The translations under genes were made by a program, and so were the position numbers. Below are positions 41,133 to 49,187 of a stretch of 57,334 bases of DNA, piece by piece (within the stretch, counting starts at the first letter, position 1; the number at the start of each line of letters is the position of its first letter). The DNA is taken from positions 1 through 57,334 of the forward strand of contig RPRQ01000026.1 in the NCBI GenBank assembly GCA_003818205.1, read 5' to 3'. Below the pieces are notes generated by a model. The model was not told the DNA's origin and searched no databases. It saw nothing but the letters and a program-made list of their open reading frames with translations. This stretch comes from Bacteroidales bacterium. GTDB lineage: Bacteria > Bacteroidota > Bacteroidia > Bacteroidales > Tenuifilaceae.

Positions 41133-43598
41133 ATGATGATAAGCAAAGATGATTTAAACAAAATAGCAATGATTGTAAGGGATGTAAAAATCTCATACAA
41201 AGAGCTATTCAGCAGCATTAATCAGTACTCACAGCTATTCCAAGGGAAAAGGTATAAAAAGATAGCCATTTACTCCGAAAATCGACCCGAATGGATTTAC
41301 TCATTCTATGCCGGATGGCAAAATGAGTGCATTGTTGTTCCTGTTGATTTCATGGCCTCGGCTGAAGATGTTACATTCATTCTAAACGACTGTCAGCCTG
41401 AGCTGATTTTCACAAGTATAGGACAGAAAGATGTGTTAGTACGAATAATAAACAGCTTATCCTATAGGCCTGAGATAATATGTTTCGGCGAGGTTGAACT
41501 TCCTCATGTTATTGACCCATCTCGAACAGTTGAGCCTAAGAATACCGAAAATACTGCTGTTATTATCTATACATCAGGCACAACCGGAAGCCCTAAGGGG
41601 GTAATGCTCTCGTTTAAAAACCTTATTGCAAATATTGATGGCGTTTCGAAAAAAGTTGTGATTTTCACCTCGAACCGACAGGTTCTCATTCTTCTTCCGC
41701 TGCACCATATATTCCCCTTAGCTGGGTCGTTGATGGCTCCGCTTATGGTTGGAGGTACAGTAGTTATCGCCCCCTCTATGCAATCATCGGATTTAATGGA
41801 AACGCTGAAGAATAATCAGATTGCCATTATGATTGGCGTTCCCCGACTGTACGAACTAATCTACAAAGGTATAAAAGCCAAGATTGATGCGAGTTTTGCT
41901 GCTAGAACTTTATTTAAGATTGTAAAGCTAACAAATAGTAAAGTTCTAGGTAGAAAAATATTTGCTAAAGTTCATACCGGGTTTGGAGGTCATTTAGAGT
42001 TCTTGGTAGCTGGTGGTGCAGCATTAAACAAAGAAGTTGGCACCTTTTTTAAAACCTTAGGATTTGAGGTTTTGGAGGGTTTTGGTATGACCGAGGCTGC
42101 TCCAATGATAACCTTTACCCGACCGGGTAAAGTTTTGATCGGTTCACCTGGATTTGCTTTGCCTGGCTTAGAAATGGAAATTCGAGATGGAGAGATTGTT
42201 GCCAAAGGGCCAAATATCATGCAGGGTTACTATAATCGCCCTGAGGAAACCGCAGAGGTTTTAAAGGATGGATGGCTATACACCGGTGACCTCGGACGAA
42301 TCGATAAGAAAGGGTATCTATTCATAACAGGCCGTAAAAAGGAGATTATTATCCTCTCGAATGGTAAGAATATCAACCCTGTTGAGCTTGAAACTAAACT
42401 CGAAAAATCCTTCGCCTGTATTAAGGAGGCTGGAATATATCCGCATAATGATGCCCTGCACGCCATAATTTATCCCGATTTGAACGCCATGTCCGATATA
42501 GGTGTCAAAGAACCCGAACTCTATTTTAGAGAGACCGTTTTCCCTGAATTCAACAAAGAACTCAGCTCCTATAAACGCATTATGCACTTTGCGCTAGCAA
42601 AGGAAGAACTTCCACGAACTCGACTTGGTAAACTTCAGCGCTTTAAGCTCGAAGAGATTGCTACAAGACCAAAGAAGAAAAAGGATAAGGTTGATCATCC
42701 CGATAATGAGGAGTATCGTGATGTTAAGCTATTTATTGAGAGTCAGGTTGATACTGAAATAGCACCCGATGACCATGTTGAATTCGATATTGCCCTCGAT
42801 TCCTTGGGTCGCTTATCGTTAATTGATTACATCGAAAGCCGATTTGGACTAAAATTCGATAACGATAGGCTTATTAAGTTCCCATCGATTAACGCTATGG
42901 TTGAGCATATCCGAGAGCATAAAGTTTGGCATAAAACAGAGGGAACGAATTGGACAGAGATGCTCAAGGAAAGGGTTCATGTTAAACTCCCAAAGACTTG
43001 GCCAACTCAGAATATTATTAAGAGTATTGCAAAAGGTTTCTTCAAGATTTACTTTAATTTTAAAGGTGAAGGACTACATAATATTCCCGAAGGGCCTTGT
43101 ATTATTGCTCCAAACCACCAAAGTTTCCTTGATGGCCTTTTTGTAGCTTCCTTTATTAAGCGCAAAACCTTTAAAACAACATATTTCTACGCCAAGAAGA
43201 AGCACGTTAAAGGCTGGTTCTTACGCTTTATGGCAAGCAGGAATAATGTTATTGTTATGGATATTAACCATGATTTGAAAGAATCAATTCAAAAACTTGC
43301 TGAGGTGCTAAAGAGCGGAAAAAAAATCATTCTATTCCCTGAGGGTACTCGCACCCTTACCGGTGACTTAGGTGAATTTAAGAAAACCTTTGCCATTCTA
43401 AGCCGAGAATTAAACGTACCCATTGTGCCTGTAGCAATTGCTGGTGCTTACAAAGCGTTCCCAGCAGGATCAAAGATTCCAAAAATCGGAACTCATATTC
43501 AGGTAAACTTCCTCCAACCTATTTATCCTGAAAAATTTGAATTGGATACGCTAATTGGTAGGGTTAAGGGCATGATTGAAGAGGAAATATCGAATTGA
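41133..43598 (+). CDS. Trifunctional AMP-binding synthetase / acyl carrier domain / PlsC acyltransferase
   Basis: 821 residues. An adenylate-forming domain (about 1-500) has YTSGTTGSPKGVML, GFGMTEAAPMI, YTGDLGRIDKKGYLFITGRK and the catalytic Lys region LPRTRLGKLQRFKL. An acyl-carrier-like domain (about 530-610) has DSLGRLSLIDYIESRFG, where the Ser of DSLG is the phosphopantetheine site. A PlsC domain (about 635-821) has APNHQSFLDG (NHxSxxD box) and FPEGTRTLTGDLGEFKK. It should activate a fatty acid, load its own carrier domain and pass the acyl group to a lysophospholipid or other acceptor, like E. coli Aas but with a built-in carrier. Membrane lipid repair or remodelling is the likely role. 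Confidence 0.88.
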   Translation: MMISKDDLNKIAMIVRDVKISYKELFSSINQYSQLFQGKRYKKIAIYSENRPEWIYSFYAGWQNECIVVPVDFMASAEDVTFILNDCQPELIFTSIGQKDVLVRIINSLSYRPEIICFGEVELPHVIDPSRTVEPKNTENTAVIIYTSGTTGSPKGVMLSFKNLIANIDGVSKKVVIFTSNRQVLILLPLHHIFPLAGSLMAPLMVGGTVVIAPSMQSSDLMETLKNNQIAIMIGVPRLYELIYKGIKAKIDASFAARTLFKIVKLTNSKVLGRKIFAKVHTGFGGHLEFLVAGGAALNKEVGTFFKTLGFEVLEGFGMTEAAPMITFTRPGKVLIGSPGFALPGLEMEIRDGEIVAKGPNIMQGYYNRPEETAEVLKDGWLYTGDLGRIDKKGYLFITGRKKEIIILSNGKNINPVELETKLEKSFACIKEAGIYPHNDALHAIIYPDLNAMSDIGVKEPELYFRETVFPEFNKELSSYKRIMHFALAKEELPRTRLGKLQRFKLEEIATRPKKKKDKVDHPDNEEYRDVKLFIESQVDTEIAPDDHVEFDIALDSLGRLSLIDYIESRFGLKFDNDRLIKFPSINAMVEHIREHKVWHKTEGTNWTEMLKERVHVKLPKTWPTQNIIKSIAKGFFKIYFNFKGEGLHNIPEGPCIIAPNHQSFLDGLFVASFIKRKTFKTTYFYAKKKHVKGWFLRFMASRNNVIVMDINHDLKESIQKLAEVLKSGKKIILFPEGTRTLTGDLGEFKKTFAILSRELNVPIVPVAIAGAYKAFPAGSKIPKIGTHIQVNFLQPIYPEKFELDTLIGRVKGMIEEEISN

Positions 43599-43626
43599 AG
43601 TAGTTGATAATCTTTTAATAAAGACC

Positions 43627-44361
43627 ATGCAATATCGAGAAATAAAAATAGATGGCTTTTTATCGAATTTTGCCAAGTGCTTCTGGGAATGTGATTTTCA
43701 TTCGGATTTAAAATATGCTATACTTCCTGATGGATACTTTGACCTAATACTAGAAATTGAAAATAATCAATTGAAAAATACTTCACTTACAGGAATATGG
43801 ACGAAGCAGAAAGAAATAATTACACTAAAGGGAACAAAACTAATTGCTTGTCGATTTAAATTACCAGCCTCAGAATATCTATTTAAACATGAGATTAAGT
43901 CATGTAAAGATACTATGATAGCCTTTAATGAAACCATTTGGAATCTAAATGCCTTGCCATTTGAAAATTTTGAAACCCTATCATTCCGCTTAAAAAACCT
44001 CTTCTTAGACATACTTTCTACTGAAAGAATTGACAATCGTAAAATAAAACTATTTCAACTTATTTATACCTCGAAGGGGAATATAGAGGTCAAAAATCTA
44101 TCCGATATGGTCATGTGGAGTAGCCGACAAATTAATCGTTATTTTGATAAACAATTCGGACTTTCATTAAAAACATTCTTAAATATACTCAGATGTAGAG
44201 CATCATATAATGATATTGCCCATGGAGAATTATCTCCTACACAAAATTATTATGACCAAGCACATTTTATTAAAGATATTAAACGGCACACAGGAGCAAC
44301 ACCCCAAGAATTATTTTCCAAAAAAAACGACCGATTTTTACAATTAAGAACAATCTCCTAA
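43627..44361 (+). CDS. AraC-family transcriptional regulator
   Basis: Start chosen at the ATG at 43627 (MQYREIKIDGFLSN); the longer frame from 43576 would overlap the previous gene. 244 residues: an N-terminal cupin-like sensor (about 1-140, FHSDLKYAILPDGYFDLILE, GTKLIACRFKLPASEYLF) of the DUF6597 type and a C-terminal helix-turn-helix pair (about 155-240) with LSDMVMWSSRQINRYFDKQF and DQAHFIKDIKRHTGATPQEL. The second motif is the AraC signature. It is 25 bases before a VOC protein gene, probably its target or operon partner. Ligand unknown. Confidence 0.85.
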   Translation: MQYREIKIDGFLSNFAKCFWECDFHSDLKYAILPDGYFDLILEIENNQLKNTSLTGIWTKQKEIITLKGTKLIACRFKLPASEYLFKHEIKSCKDTMIAFNETIWNLNALPFENFETLSFRLKNLFLDILSTERIDNRKIKLFQLIYTSKGNIEVKNLSDMVMWSSRQINRYFDKQFGLSLKTFLNILRCRASYNDIAHGELSPTQNYYDQAHFIKDIKRHTGATPQELFSKKNDRFLQLRTIS

Positions 44362-44386
44362 AGTTATTTTTGCAAGAAAAAACGAC

Positions 44387-44869
44387 ATGGATGGTAAGTT
44401 AACTTATTGTACTTTAGTCTTCTTGCTCTTTATTGTTCTAAATGGTCATTCTCAAACAGCTATAAACAAAACAGAAAAAATTATGGTGTATCAATCATTA
44501 TCGCCAAATATTGGCGTAAAAAGCGTTAGCGAAACAGTAAAATTTTATACTGATATACTCGGGTTTCAACAAATGATGAGCGTCCCCGAATCAGGTGATT
44601 TAGTTTGGGCAATGGTTGGCTCAGGAAATATAACCATCATGTTTCAGGAGGAGCAGAATCTAAAAGACGAATATCCTGAATTAAATGAACGAGGTATAAA
44701 TTCAGCTCTAACATTTTATATTAAAGTAAAAGGGATGGATATTCTATATGAAAAGATAAGAAACACTAATAGTTTGGTAAAAGAGTGGCATAAGACCTTC
44801 TATGGTGCAGACGAGTTTGCAATAATGGATAATAATGGTTTTATTTTGACAATCACCGAAGATAAGTAA
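44387..44869 (+). CDS. VOC-superfamily (glyoxalase/bleomycin-resistance-like) protein with signal peptide
   Basis: 160 residues. Unusually for this family, residues about 5-23 form a signal peptide (LVFLLFIVLNGHSQ). The VOC fold follows: SLSPNIGVKSVSETVKFYTD, LGFQQMMSVPESGDLVWAMV, ITIMFQEEQ and GADEFAIMDNNGFILTITED, with the usual paired beta-alpha-beta-beta-beta units. The metal-ligand histidine of glyoxalase I is not at its normal place in the first unit (NIGV), so a binding role rather than glyoxalase activity is more likely. It sits behind the AraC regulator. An ATG inside (44483, MVYQSLSP) could give a cytosolic form. Confidence 0.75.
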   Translation: MDGKLTYCTLVFLLFIVLNGHSQTAINKTEKIMVYQSLSPNIGVKSVSETVKFYTDILGFQQMMSVPESGDLVWAMVGSGNITIMFQEEQNLKDEYPELNERGINSALTFYIKVKGMDILYEKIRNTNSLVKEWHKTFYGADEFAIMDNNGFILTITEDK

Positions 44870-44957
44870 TAGCTTTATTTTCTGTGAATTATCTTCACTT
44901 GTGTTGGTTGATACTACACGCTCAATCCCCTAACCTTTTATACACGCACACATTTAA

Positions 44958-45018
44958 TTATTTATCCCTGAAATATTCAAATCTAATTTGAATATTTCAG
45001 GGATAAATAATATATTTG
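44958..45018 (+). promoter_or_regulatory. Perfect 24-bp palindrome overlapping the promoter of the AAA/DUF4143 gene
   Basis: Bases 44958-44981 are the exact reverse complement of 44987-45010, with a 5-base spacer; the inner half includes CCCTGAAATATTC. TATATTTG (45011-45018), a perfect -7 box, abuts the right arm, and the ATG is at 45023. A protein bound to the palindrome would cover the promoter, so an operator is the simplest reading; a hairpin in DNA or RNA is possible. Confidence 0.65.
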
Positions 45019-45022
45019 TAAC

Positions 45023-46201
45023 ATGATAAAACGAATTATTTCTGATGATTTGCTTAGTGCACTAACCTACTTCCCTGTAGTCGGAATTGTTGGTCCACGT
45101 CAGGTTGGTAAAACTACACTTGCTAAAGAACTTTTATCAAATTTGAACAAAGAATCTGTTTACCTTGACCTCGAAAACCCTAAGGATTTTGCAAAACTCA
45201 ACGACCCTGTACTTTTCTTCAGCAGAAATACGAATAAATGTGTTGTTCTTGATGAAATTCAGCGTCAACCTCAGCTATTCCCAATACTTCGATCAATGAT
45301 CGATGAAAACAGGATTGCTAGTAGATTTATTATTTTGGGTTCGGCATCGCCCGATTTAATAAGAGACTCATCCGAATCGCTAGCCGGTCGAATAGCCTAT
45401 CAAGAGTTAGCCCCTTTTAACTTATTAGAGGTTCAAGGTAAAAATGATATATACCACCATTGGATTGCAGGTGGATTCCCCAATGCGTTTCTTGCACCAA
45501 GCGAATTTATCAGAAAAAAATGGTTATCCAATTTTATTCAAACCTACATAGAGCGTGACTTACCATTACTTGGACTGGATATTAACCGAAATACAATCCG
45601 TAGGCTATGGACTATGATTGCACATATTCATGGCAATATTTTAAATATGAGTAGTATAAGTCGGTCACTTGAGGTAAGTTCAACCACCCTTAAAAGATAC
45701 CTTTCCTTTCTCGAAAATGCTTTTCTAATACGACAGCTATATCCTTACTCTAGCAATGTAAAGAAACGATTAGTAAAATCCCCAAAAATATACATCAGAG
45801 ACTCAGGAATACTGCATCACTTACTCTCAATTTCAAATTTCGACTCATTAGAATCAAACCCAATTATTGGAGCATCATGGGAGGGTTTTGCAATTGAGCA
45901 AATTGCTCAAAGGGTTGAAAGTGATATACAGTGCTTCTATTATCGCACTCATGAAGGTGCAGAATGCGATTTAGTGCTTGTTAAATCAGGTAAACCTATA
46001 GCTGGTATTGAAATAAAATATACATCAACGCCTAAACCTCAAAAAGGAATGCTGCAATCATTCAGCGACTTAGGCACTGAATTCAACTATATAGTAACTC
46101 CAAGCACCGACGATTTCTTACTAACCAATCAAATTAGGGCCTGTAGCCTAACAACTTTTCTAGAAAAATATATATCATTTCACAGTTCAGCCATTCTCTG
46201 A
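45023..46201 (+). CDS. AAA ATPase with C-terminal DUF4143
   Basis: 392 residues. N-terminal P-loop domain: Walker A GPRQVGKTT, Walker B CVVLDEIQRQP, sensor FIILGSASPDL. A winged-helix-like middle (HGNILNMSSISRSLEVSSTT, LKRYLSFLENAFLIRQLYPY) and DUF4143 (about 200-360) with YRTHEGAECDLVLVKSG and GIEIKYTSTPKPQKGML follow; the last motif resembles the E-x-K metal site of PD-(D/E)XK nucleases, preceded by an acidic residue (CDLVL). This family occurs in many lineage-specific copies in Bacteroidota and archaea; the function is not established, with links to defence or mobile DNA often suggested. The -7 box is only four bases before the ATG, so the message may be nearly leaderless, or a downstream start is used. 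Confidence 0.85.
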   Translation: MIKRIISDDLLSALTYFPVVGIVGPRQVGKTTLAKELLSNLNKESVYLDLENPKDFAKLNDPVLFFSRNTNKCVVLDEIQRQPQLFPILRSMIDENRIASRFIILGSASPDLIRDSSESLAGRIAYQELAPFNLLEVQGKNDIYHHWIAGGFPNAFLAPSEFIRKKWLSNFIQTYIERDLPLLGLDINRNTIRRLWTMIAHIHGNILNMSSISRSLEVSSTTLKRYLSFLENAFLIRQLYPYSSNVKKRLVKSPKIYIRDSGILHHLLSISNFDSLESNPIIGASWEGFAIEQIAQRVESDIQCFYYRTHEGAECDLVLVKSGKPIAGIEIKYTSTPKPQKGMLQSFSDLGTEFNYIVTPSTDDFLLTNQIRACSLTTFLEKYISFHSSAIL

Positions 46202-46268
46202 TTAACGAAAAAAATCCCTGAGCAACCTTTTAGTCTTCATTATCATCTTATAGAATACAAAAAATCCT

Positions 46269-46502
46269 ATGAGACTTTTCTCAATTGCAATGCTGATAAT
46301 AGCATCAGGGGTTTCCTGTCATAAAGAGGGTAACCCACCAATCGAGGTTAAAAGCTTTCTTGGTTGTTGGTTTAACCCTGAATATTCTTACAATTTGATA
46401 ACCTTTGAAAAAACATTCCTTAGAAATAACAACTCATATAGCCTGACTCTAAAAAATGACGGTACTCTGATTGAAAAAAAGAATTCTGGCAGATCCCCAT
46501 AA
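46269..46502 (+). pseudogene. Truncated lipoprotein (N-terminal fragment)
   Basis: 77 residues with a convincing lipoprotein signal (MLIIASGVSC) and the start of a beta-rich domain (FLGCWFNPEYSYNLITFEKT ... LTLKNDGTLIEKKN). The frame stops after SGRSP, in the middle of what would be a lipocalin-like domain, and the following DNA is GC-rich and unrelated (GCATGCACGGCGCACAAGC). I read it as a gene cut by recombination; a genuine short protein cannot be excluded. Confidence 0.5.
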
Positions 46503-46551
46503 AGGACTTGCACCTTCAAGGTAATACGCATGCACGGCGCACAAGCAAAAG

Positions 46552-46585
46552 TAAGGTGTTTCAAGATTTGAAATACCTTATTTTC
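46552..46585 (+). terminator. Hairpin with T-run after the truncated lipoprotein
   Basis: TAAGGTGTTTCAA (46552-46564) pairs with TTGAAATACCTTA (46568-46580), one mismatch, followed by TTTTC. Confidence 0.6.
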
Positions 46586-46803
46586 ATTACCCTTTTGTTG
46601 AATTTTTATATATACTTTAACCTTAATGGCTCTTTTCTAAATAATGGATGATTATTATGAGTTTCAACAAGCATTAATAGCGCTAAGTACTATAAAATCA
46701 ATCGATATTTAGAATAGAGCCACCTAATTTATCTCTTCGTAACCAATTCTTATCCGATCCCATTTTACTAAAATTCGATTATAGCAAATATCTATACGTA
46801 TTT

Positions 46804-46843
46804 CAATATCGTTTAGCCTCCTCGCTGAGGCTAAACGACATTG
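46804..46843. repeat. 17-bp stem-loop sharing arms with the 2146-2264 repeat
   Basis: CAATATCGTTTAGCCTC (46804-46820) pairs with GAGGCTAAACGACATTG (46827-46843) with one mismatch and a 6-base loop. The outer 12-13 bases match the arms of the inverted repeat after the first S74 gene. Confidence 0.7.
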
Positions 46844-47435
46844 ATAATATATAACATGACAATATTTGTGTTTAATGTCAAAACAATGATCATTATTTAT
46901 ACTATATAAGTATTAAAATATTTTATTTATATATTTATTGCTTTATATGTATTGTTTTAACATATATCATGGTTAGTAATAATATATATTCAAGTCAAGA
47001 GAGTGATCTAACTATTAATATTAAATATATTGTCTATTTACAATAGTCTGGTGTGTTTTTCTAGCATTCTGTTTGTCAATACATGCTTCAACTACCATCA
47101 GCCGCCATGCGCCTACGCCGACCACGTTCCGCCTTAGTTTCAGCGGTGATGCAAGCGTAAGGCTTGCCGATGGCGATGCGCTCAGCATAACCTAAGTGAC
47201 ATATAATTAGCATTTCGTCTTACATTTTAAGCTATATAATATGTTGTTTTTTACTTTATAATACTCATAATCAATATAATAATTTTATCATGAGGTTGAG
47301 CCTTCTTTTGAAATCGTTATTTGAATTGACCTATTTAATCATATCGCTCATAAGTTGTTCAATACCTTAAAATCAGAAAAACCCAATCAGTAATGGGTGA
47401 TGCTTACTGAAAAACACATTTTAAATTAATTAACT

Positions 47436-47627
47436 ATGAAAAAGTTAAAATTAAACAGACTCACTTCAAACCGATTTGATGTGAACGAATTAAGTAAAAT
47501 CAAAGGTGGAGTATTAACGTGTGCTTGCAAACCTTTACATCCTTGCTATTGTATGATGGATGACTCAGCCTCTGATGCTGCTGCAAGTAACGAATTTTCG
47601 CGGTTTAACGTAAAGACTGCAGAATAA
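47436..47627 (+). CDS. RiPP precursor peptide, GG-Bacteroidales type
   Basis: 63 residues. The leader is MKKLKLNRLTSNRFDVNELS followed by KIKGG; the L-x-x-L-x-K-I-K-G-G ending is that of double-glycine leaders (TIGR04149-like natural product precursors). The core after GG (residues 26-63, 38 residues) has four cysteines in two CxC pairs, C29-A-C31 and C37-Y-C39, joined by KPLHP, then an Asp/Ser/Ala-rich tail (DDSASDAAASNEF). The cysteines are the expected targets of the adjacent radical SAM enzyme, for instance as thioethers, but the modification cannot be read from sequence. Cleavage after GG would need a C39-type protease, none of which is nearby. Confidence 0.88.
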   Translation: MKKLKLNRLTSNRFDVNELSKIKGGVLTCACKPLHPCYCMMDDSASDAAASNEFSRFNVKTAE

Positions 47628-47642
47628 TTGTACTAACTGAAT

Positions 47643-47699
47643 CACCAACCCCAGCATTAAATCATAAAAACTATTTAGGTGTTTGCCGGGGTTGGTTGA
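47643..47699 (+). promoter_or_regulatory. Stem-loop between precursor and radical SAM genes
   Basis: TCACCAACCCCAGCA (47642-47656) pairs with TGCCGGGGTTGGTTGA (47684-47699) apart from one mismatch and a bulge, with a loop of about 28 bases. No T-run follows on the plus strand, so it is not a classical terminator. It may stabilise the precursor message or lower read-through into the enzyme genes. Confidence 0.55.
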
Positions 47700-47795
47700 T
47701 AAAAATCTAATCATGAGCCTATTTCCATAAAAATTACTGAACTATTCCTAATCTGAACCACAATTCACCCCTACATACTATTAAAAAAATGTATC

Positions 47796-49187
47796 ATGAT
47801 AAGTGAAGAATTCTTCTACGACAACGAAACCAGATATTTTGTTTTACAACCACAGAATGAACTAAACAGACATAAAAAAGAGGAATATTTAAAGAGCGTG
47901 GACTTTTATAAACAACAGGACAAAAAGAAAAAACTCTCAGGGCGGTTTACCGAAGACCACATAAAAGACTCTCTGGCAAATGCACTACAAGTAGTATTTG
48001 AAGTGACTGAAAATTGCAACTTAGACTGCAAGTATTGTGGTTACGGGGAGTTGTACAGTGGCAAAAACTCGAAAAGAGAAAAGAAAAGCTTACCATTGGT
48101 TTATGCAATCAACTTTTTAAATTATATTAATGAATTTCTAAATCAAAACCTGAACAAGTCACTAAATAAAAGGATAGCAATTAGTTTTTACGGGGGTGAA
48201 CCTTTACTAAATATAGAGTTTATAAAATCGATTGTTGACTATGTAAATACGATTAAAAATGATAATTTTAATCCACGATTTGCAATGACCACAAATGCTT
48301 TGCTCCTAAAAAAGCATATCGCTTTTCTTGCAGAGCACAATTTCAGGATACTGGTGAGCTTGGATGGTAATAAAAATAATAATTCATACAGGGTTTACCC
48401 TAACGGGAAAGAAGCATTTAATGAGATTATCGAAAACATTGATTTCGTTTACCATAATTACCCCGATTTCTTTAGAAAAAGCGTTGATTTTAATACCGTA
48501 ATCCATAACCAAAACTCGGTAAGCGAAGCATTCAGCTATATTCATGATAGGTATAACAAGAACACAAAACTTTCGGAGTTGAATACATCTGGGATTAACG
48601 AGGATAAAAAGTATGAGTTCTGGGAGAAGTATAAAAATATAAACGAGGATTTGGACCAAAGCGAAGATTATCGTTTTATTCGCGATAAGCTTTCGTTTGA
48701 TACACCCGTAATTGGGCAAGTATCAAAATTTATTCATACTTACACAAATAATGTTTATCAAAAATATATCGATTTTTTCGAAGTTCCCTCCAATAGCTCA
48801 TATCTGCCAACAGGAACATGTATTCCCTTTTCAAGAAAGATTTTTATTACCTCAAAAGGGAAAATATTGCCATGCGAAAGAATTTCCGATGAATTTTCAA
48901 CAATGGGCTACATTTCAGAAAGGGATGTTGTTATTGATTATAAGGGAATAATTAGCTACATGAATGGCATCTACGATAAACTTTGGGATAGCTATTGCAA
49001 TCAGTGCTTTTATGCAGATAAATGTATGCAGTGCATATTTAACCTAGAGCTGGGTAAGGATAAACTTTTTTGTCATGGTTATAAGCATGAGAGTAAATCA
49101 GCCCAAATAATTTCTAACCATTTGAGCGCTTTAAAAAAAGAAAGAAAGTTCTACAAAAAACTATTAAAAGAAGTATTCTATGTATAA
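47796..49187 (+). CDS. Radical SAM peptide maturase (SPASM type, GG-Bacteroidales RiPP)
   Basis: 463 residues. An N-terminal recognition region (about 1-65) precedes the radical SAM core with VTENCNLDCKYCGYGELYSG, the CxxxCxxC that holds the [4Fe-4S]-SAM cluster. ISFYGGEPLLN is the SAM-binding GGEP motif, and MTTNALLL follows. The C-terminal SPASM/twitch region carries CIPFSRKIFI, GKILPCERI and YCNQCFYADKCMQCIF with CHGY, enough cysteines for auxiliary clusters. It should modify the precursor encoded just upstream (TIGR04148-like). It overlaps the next gene by 8 bases, so the two are translated together. Confidence 0.9.
   Translation: MISEEFFYDNETRYFVLQPQNELNRHKKEEYLKSVDFYKQQDKKKKLSGRFTEDHIKDSLANALQVVFEVTENCNLDCKYCGYGELYSGKNSKREKKSLPLVYAINFLNYINEFLNQNLNKSLNKRIAISFYGGEPLLNIEFIKSIVDYVNTIKNDNFNPRFAMTTNALLLKKHIAFLAEHNFRILVSLDGNKNNNSYRVYPNGKEAFNEIIENIDFVYHNYPDFFRKSVDFNTVIHNQNSVSEAFSYIHDRYNKNTKLSELNTSGINEDKKYEFWEKYKNINEDLDQSEDYRFIRDKLSFDTPVIGQVSKFIHTYTNNVYQKYIDFFEVPSNSSYLPTGTCIPFSRKIFITSKGKILPCERISDEFSTMGYISERDVVIDYKGIISYMNGIYDKLWDSYCNQCFYADKCMQCIFNLELGKDKLFCHGYKHESKSAQIISNHLSALKKERKFYKKLLKEVFYV

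Larger units (their letters stand above)
46503..47435. other. AT-rich intergenic region with a GC-rich insert; no gene seen
   Basis: A hairpin with a following T-run lies at 46552-46585 and a 17-bp stem at 46804-46843. From about 46845 to 47090 the sequence is extremely AT-rich. A sharply bounded GC-rich block (about 47098-47188, CCGCCATGCGCCTACGCCG... CCGATGGCGATGCGCTCAGC) follows, then AT-rich DNA again up to the RiPP precursor. Two frames of about 25 codons (from 46971 and 47291) lack support. Confidence 0.5.

Noticed and set aside
43576-43626. Upstream start for the AraC regulator
   Set aside because: It would overlap the acyltransferase gene by 23 bases and adds residues outside the sensor domain; the ATG at 43627 is cleaner.
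44387-44869. Glyoxalase I activity for the VOC protein
   Set aside because: The usual metal-binding histidine/glutamate pattern could not be found; only the fold is supported.
45023-46201. Named defence system for the AAA/DUF4143 gene
   Set aside because: The protein is alone, with no partner nuclease, methylase or toxin-antitoxin pair next to it, so assignment to a known defence system is not supported.
46804-46843. Intrinsic terminator
   Set aside because: No T-run follows on either strand and the nearest gene end is 300 bases away; sharing of arms with 2146-2264 fits a dispersed repeat better.
46971-47371. Possible extra RiPP precursors in the AT-rich region (short frames near 46971 and 47291)
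   Set aside because: About 25 codons each, without a GG leader motif or cysteine pairs.
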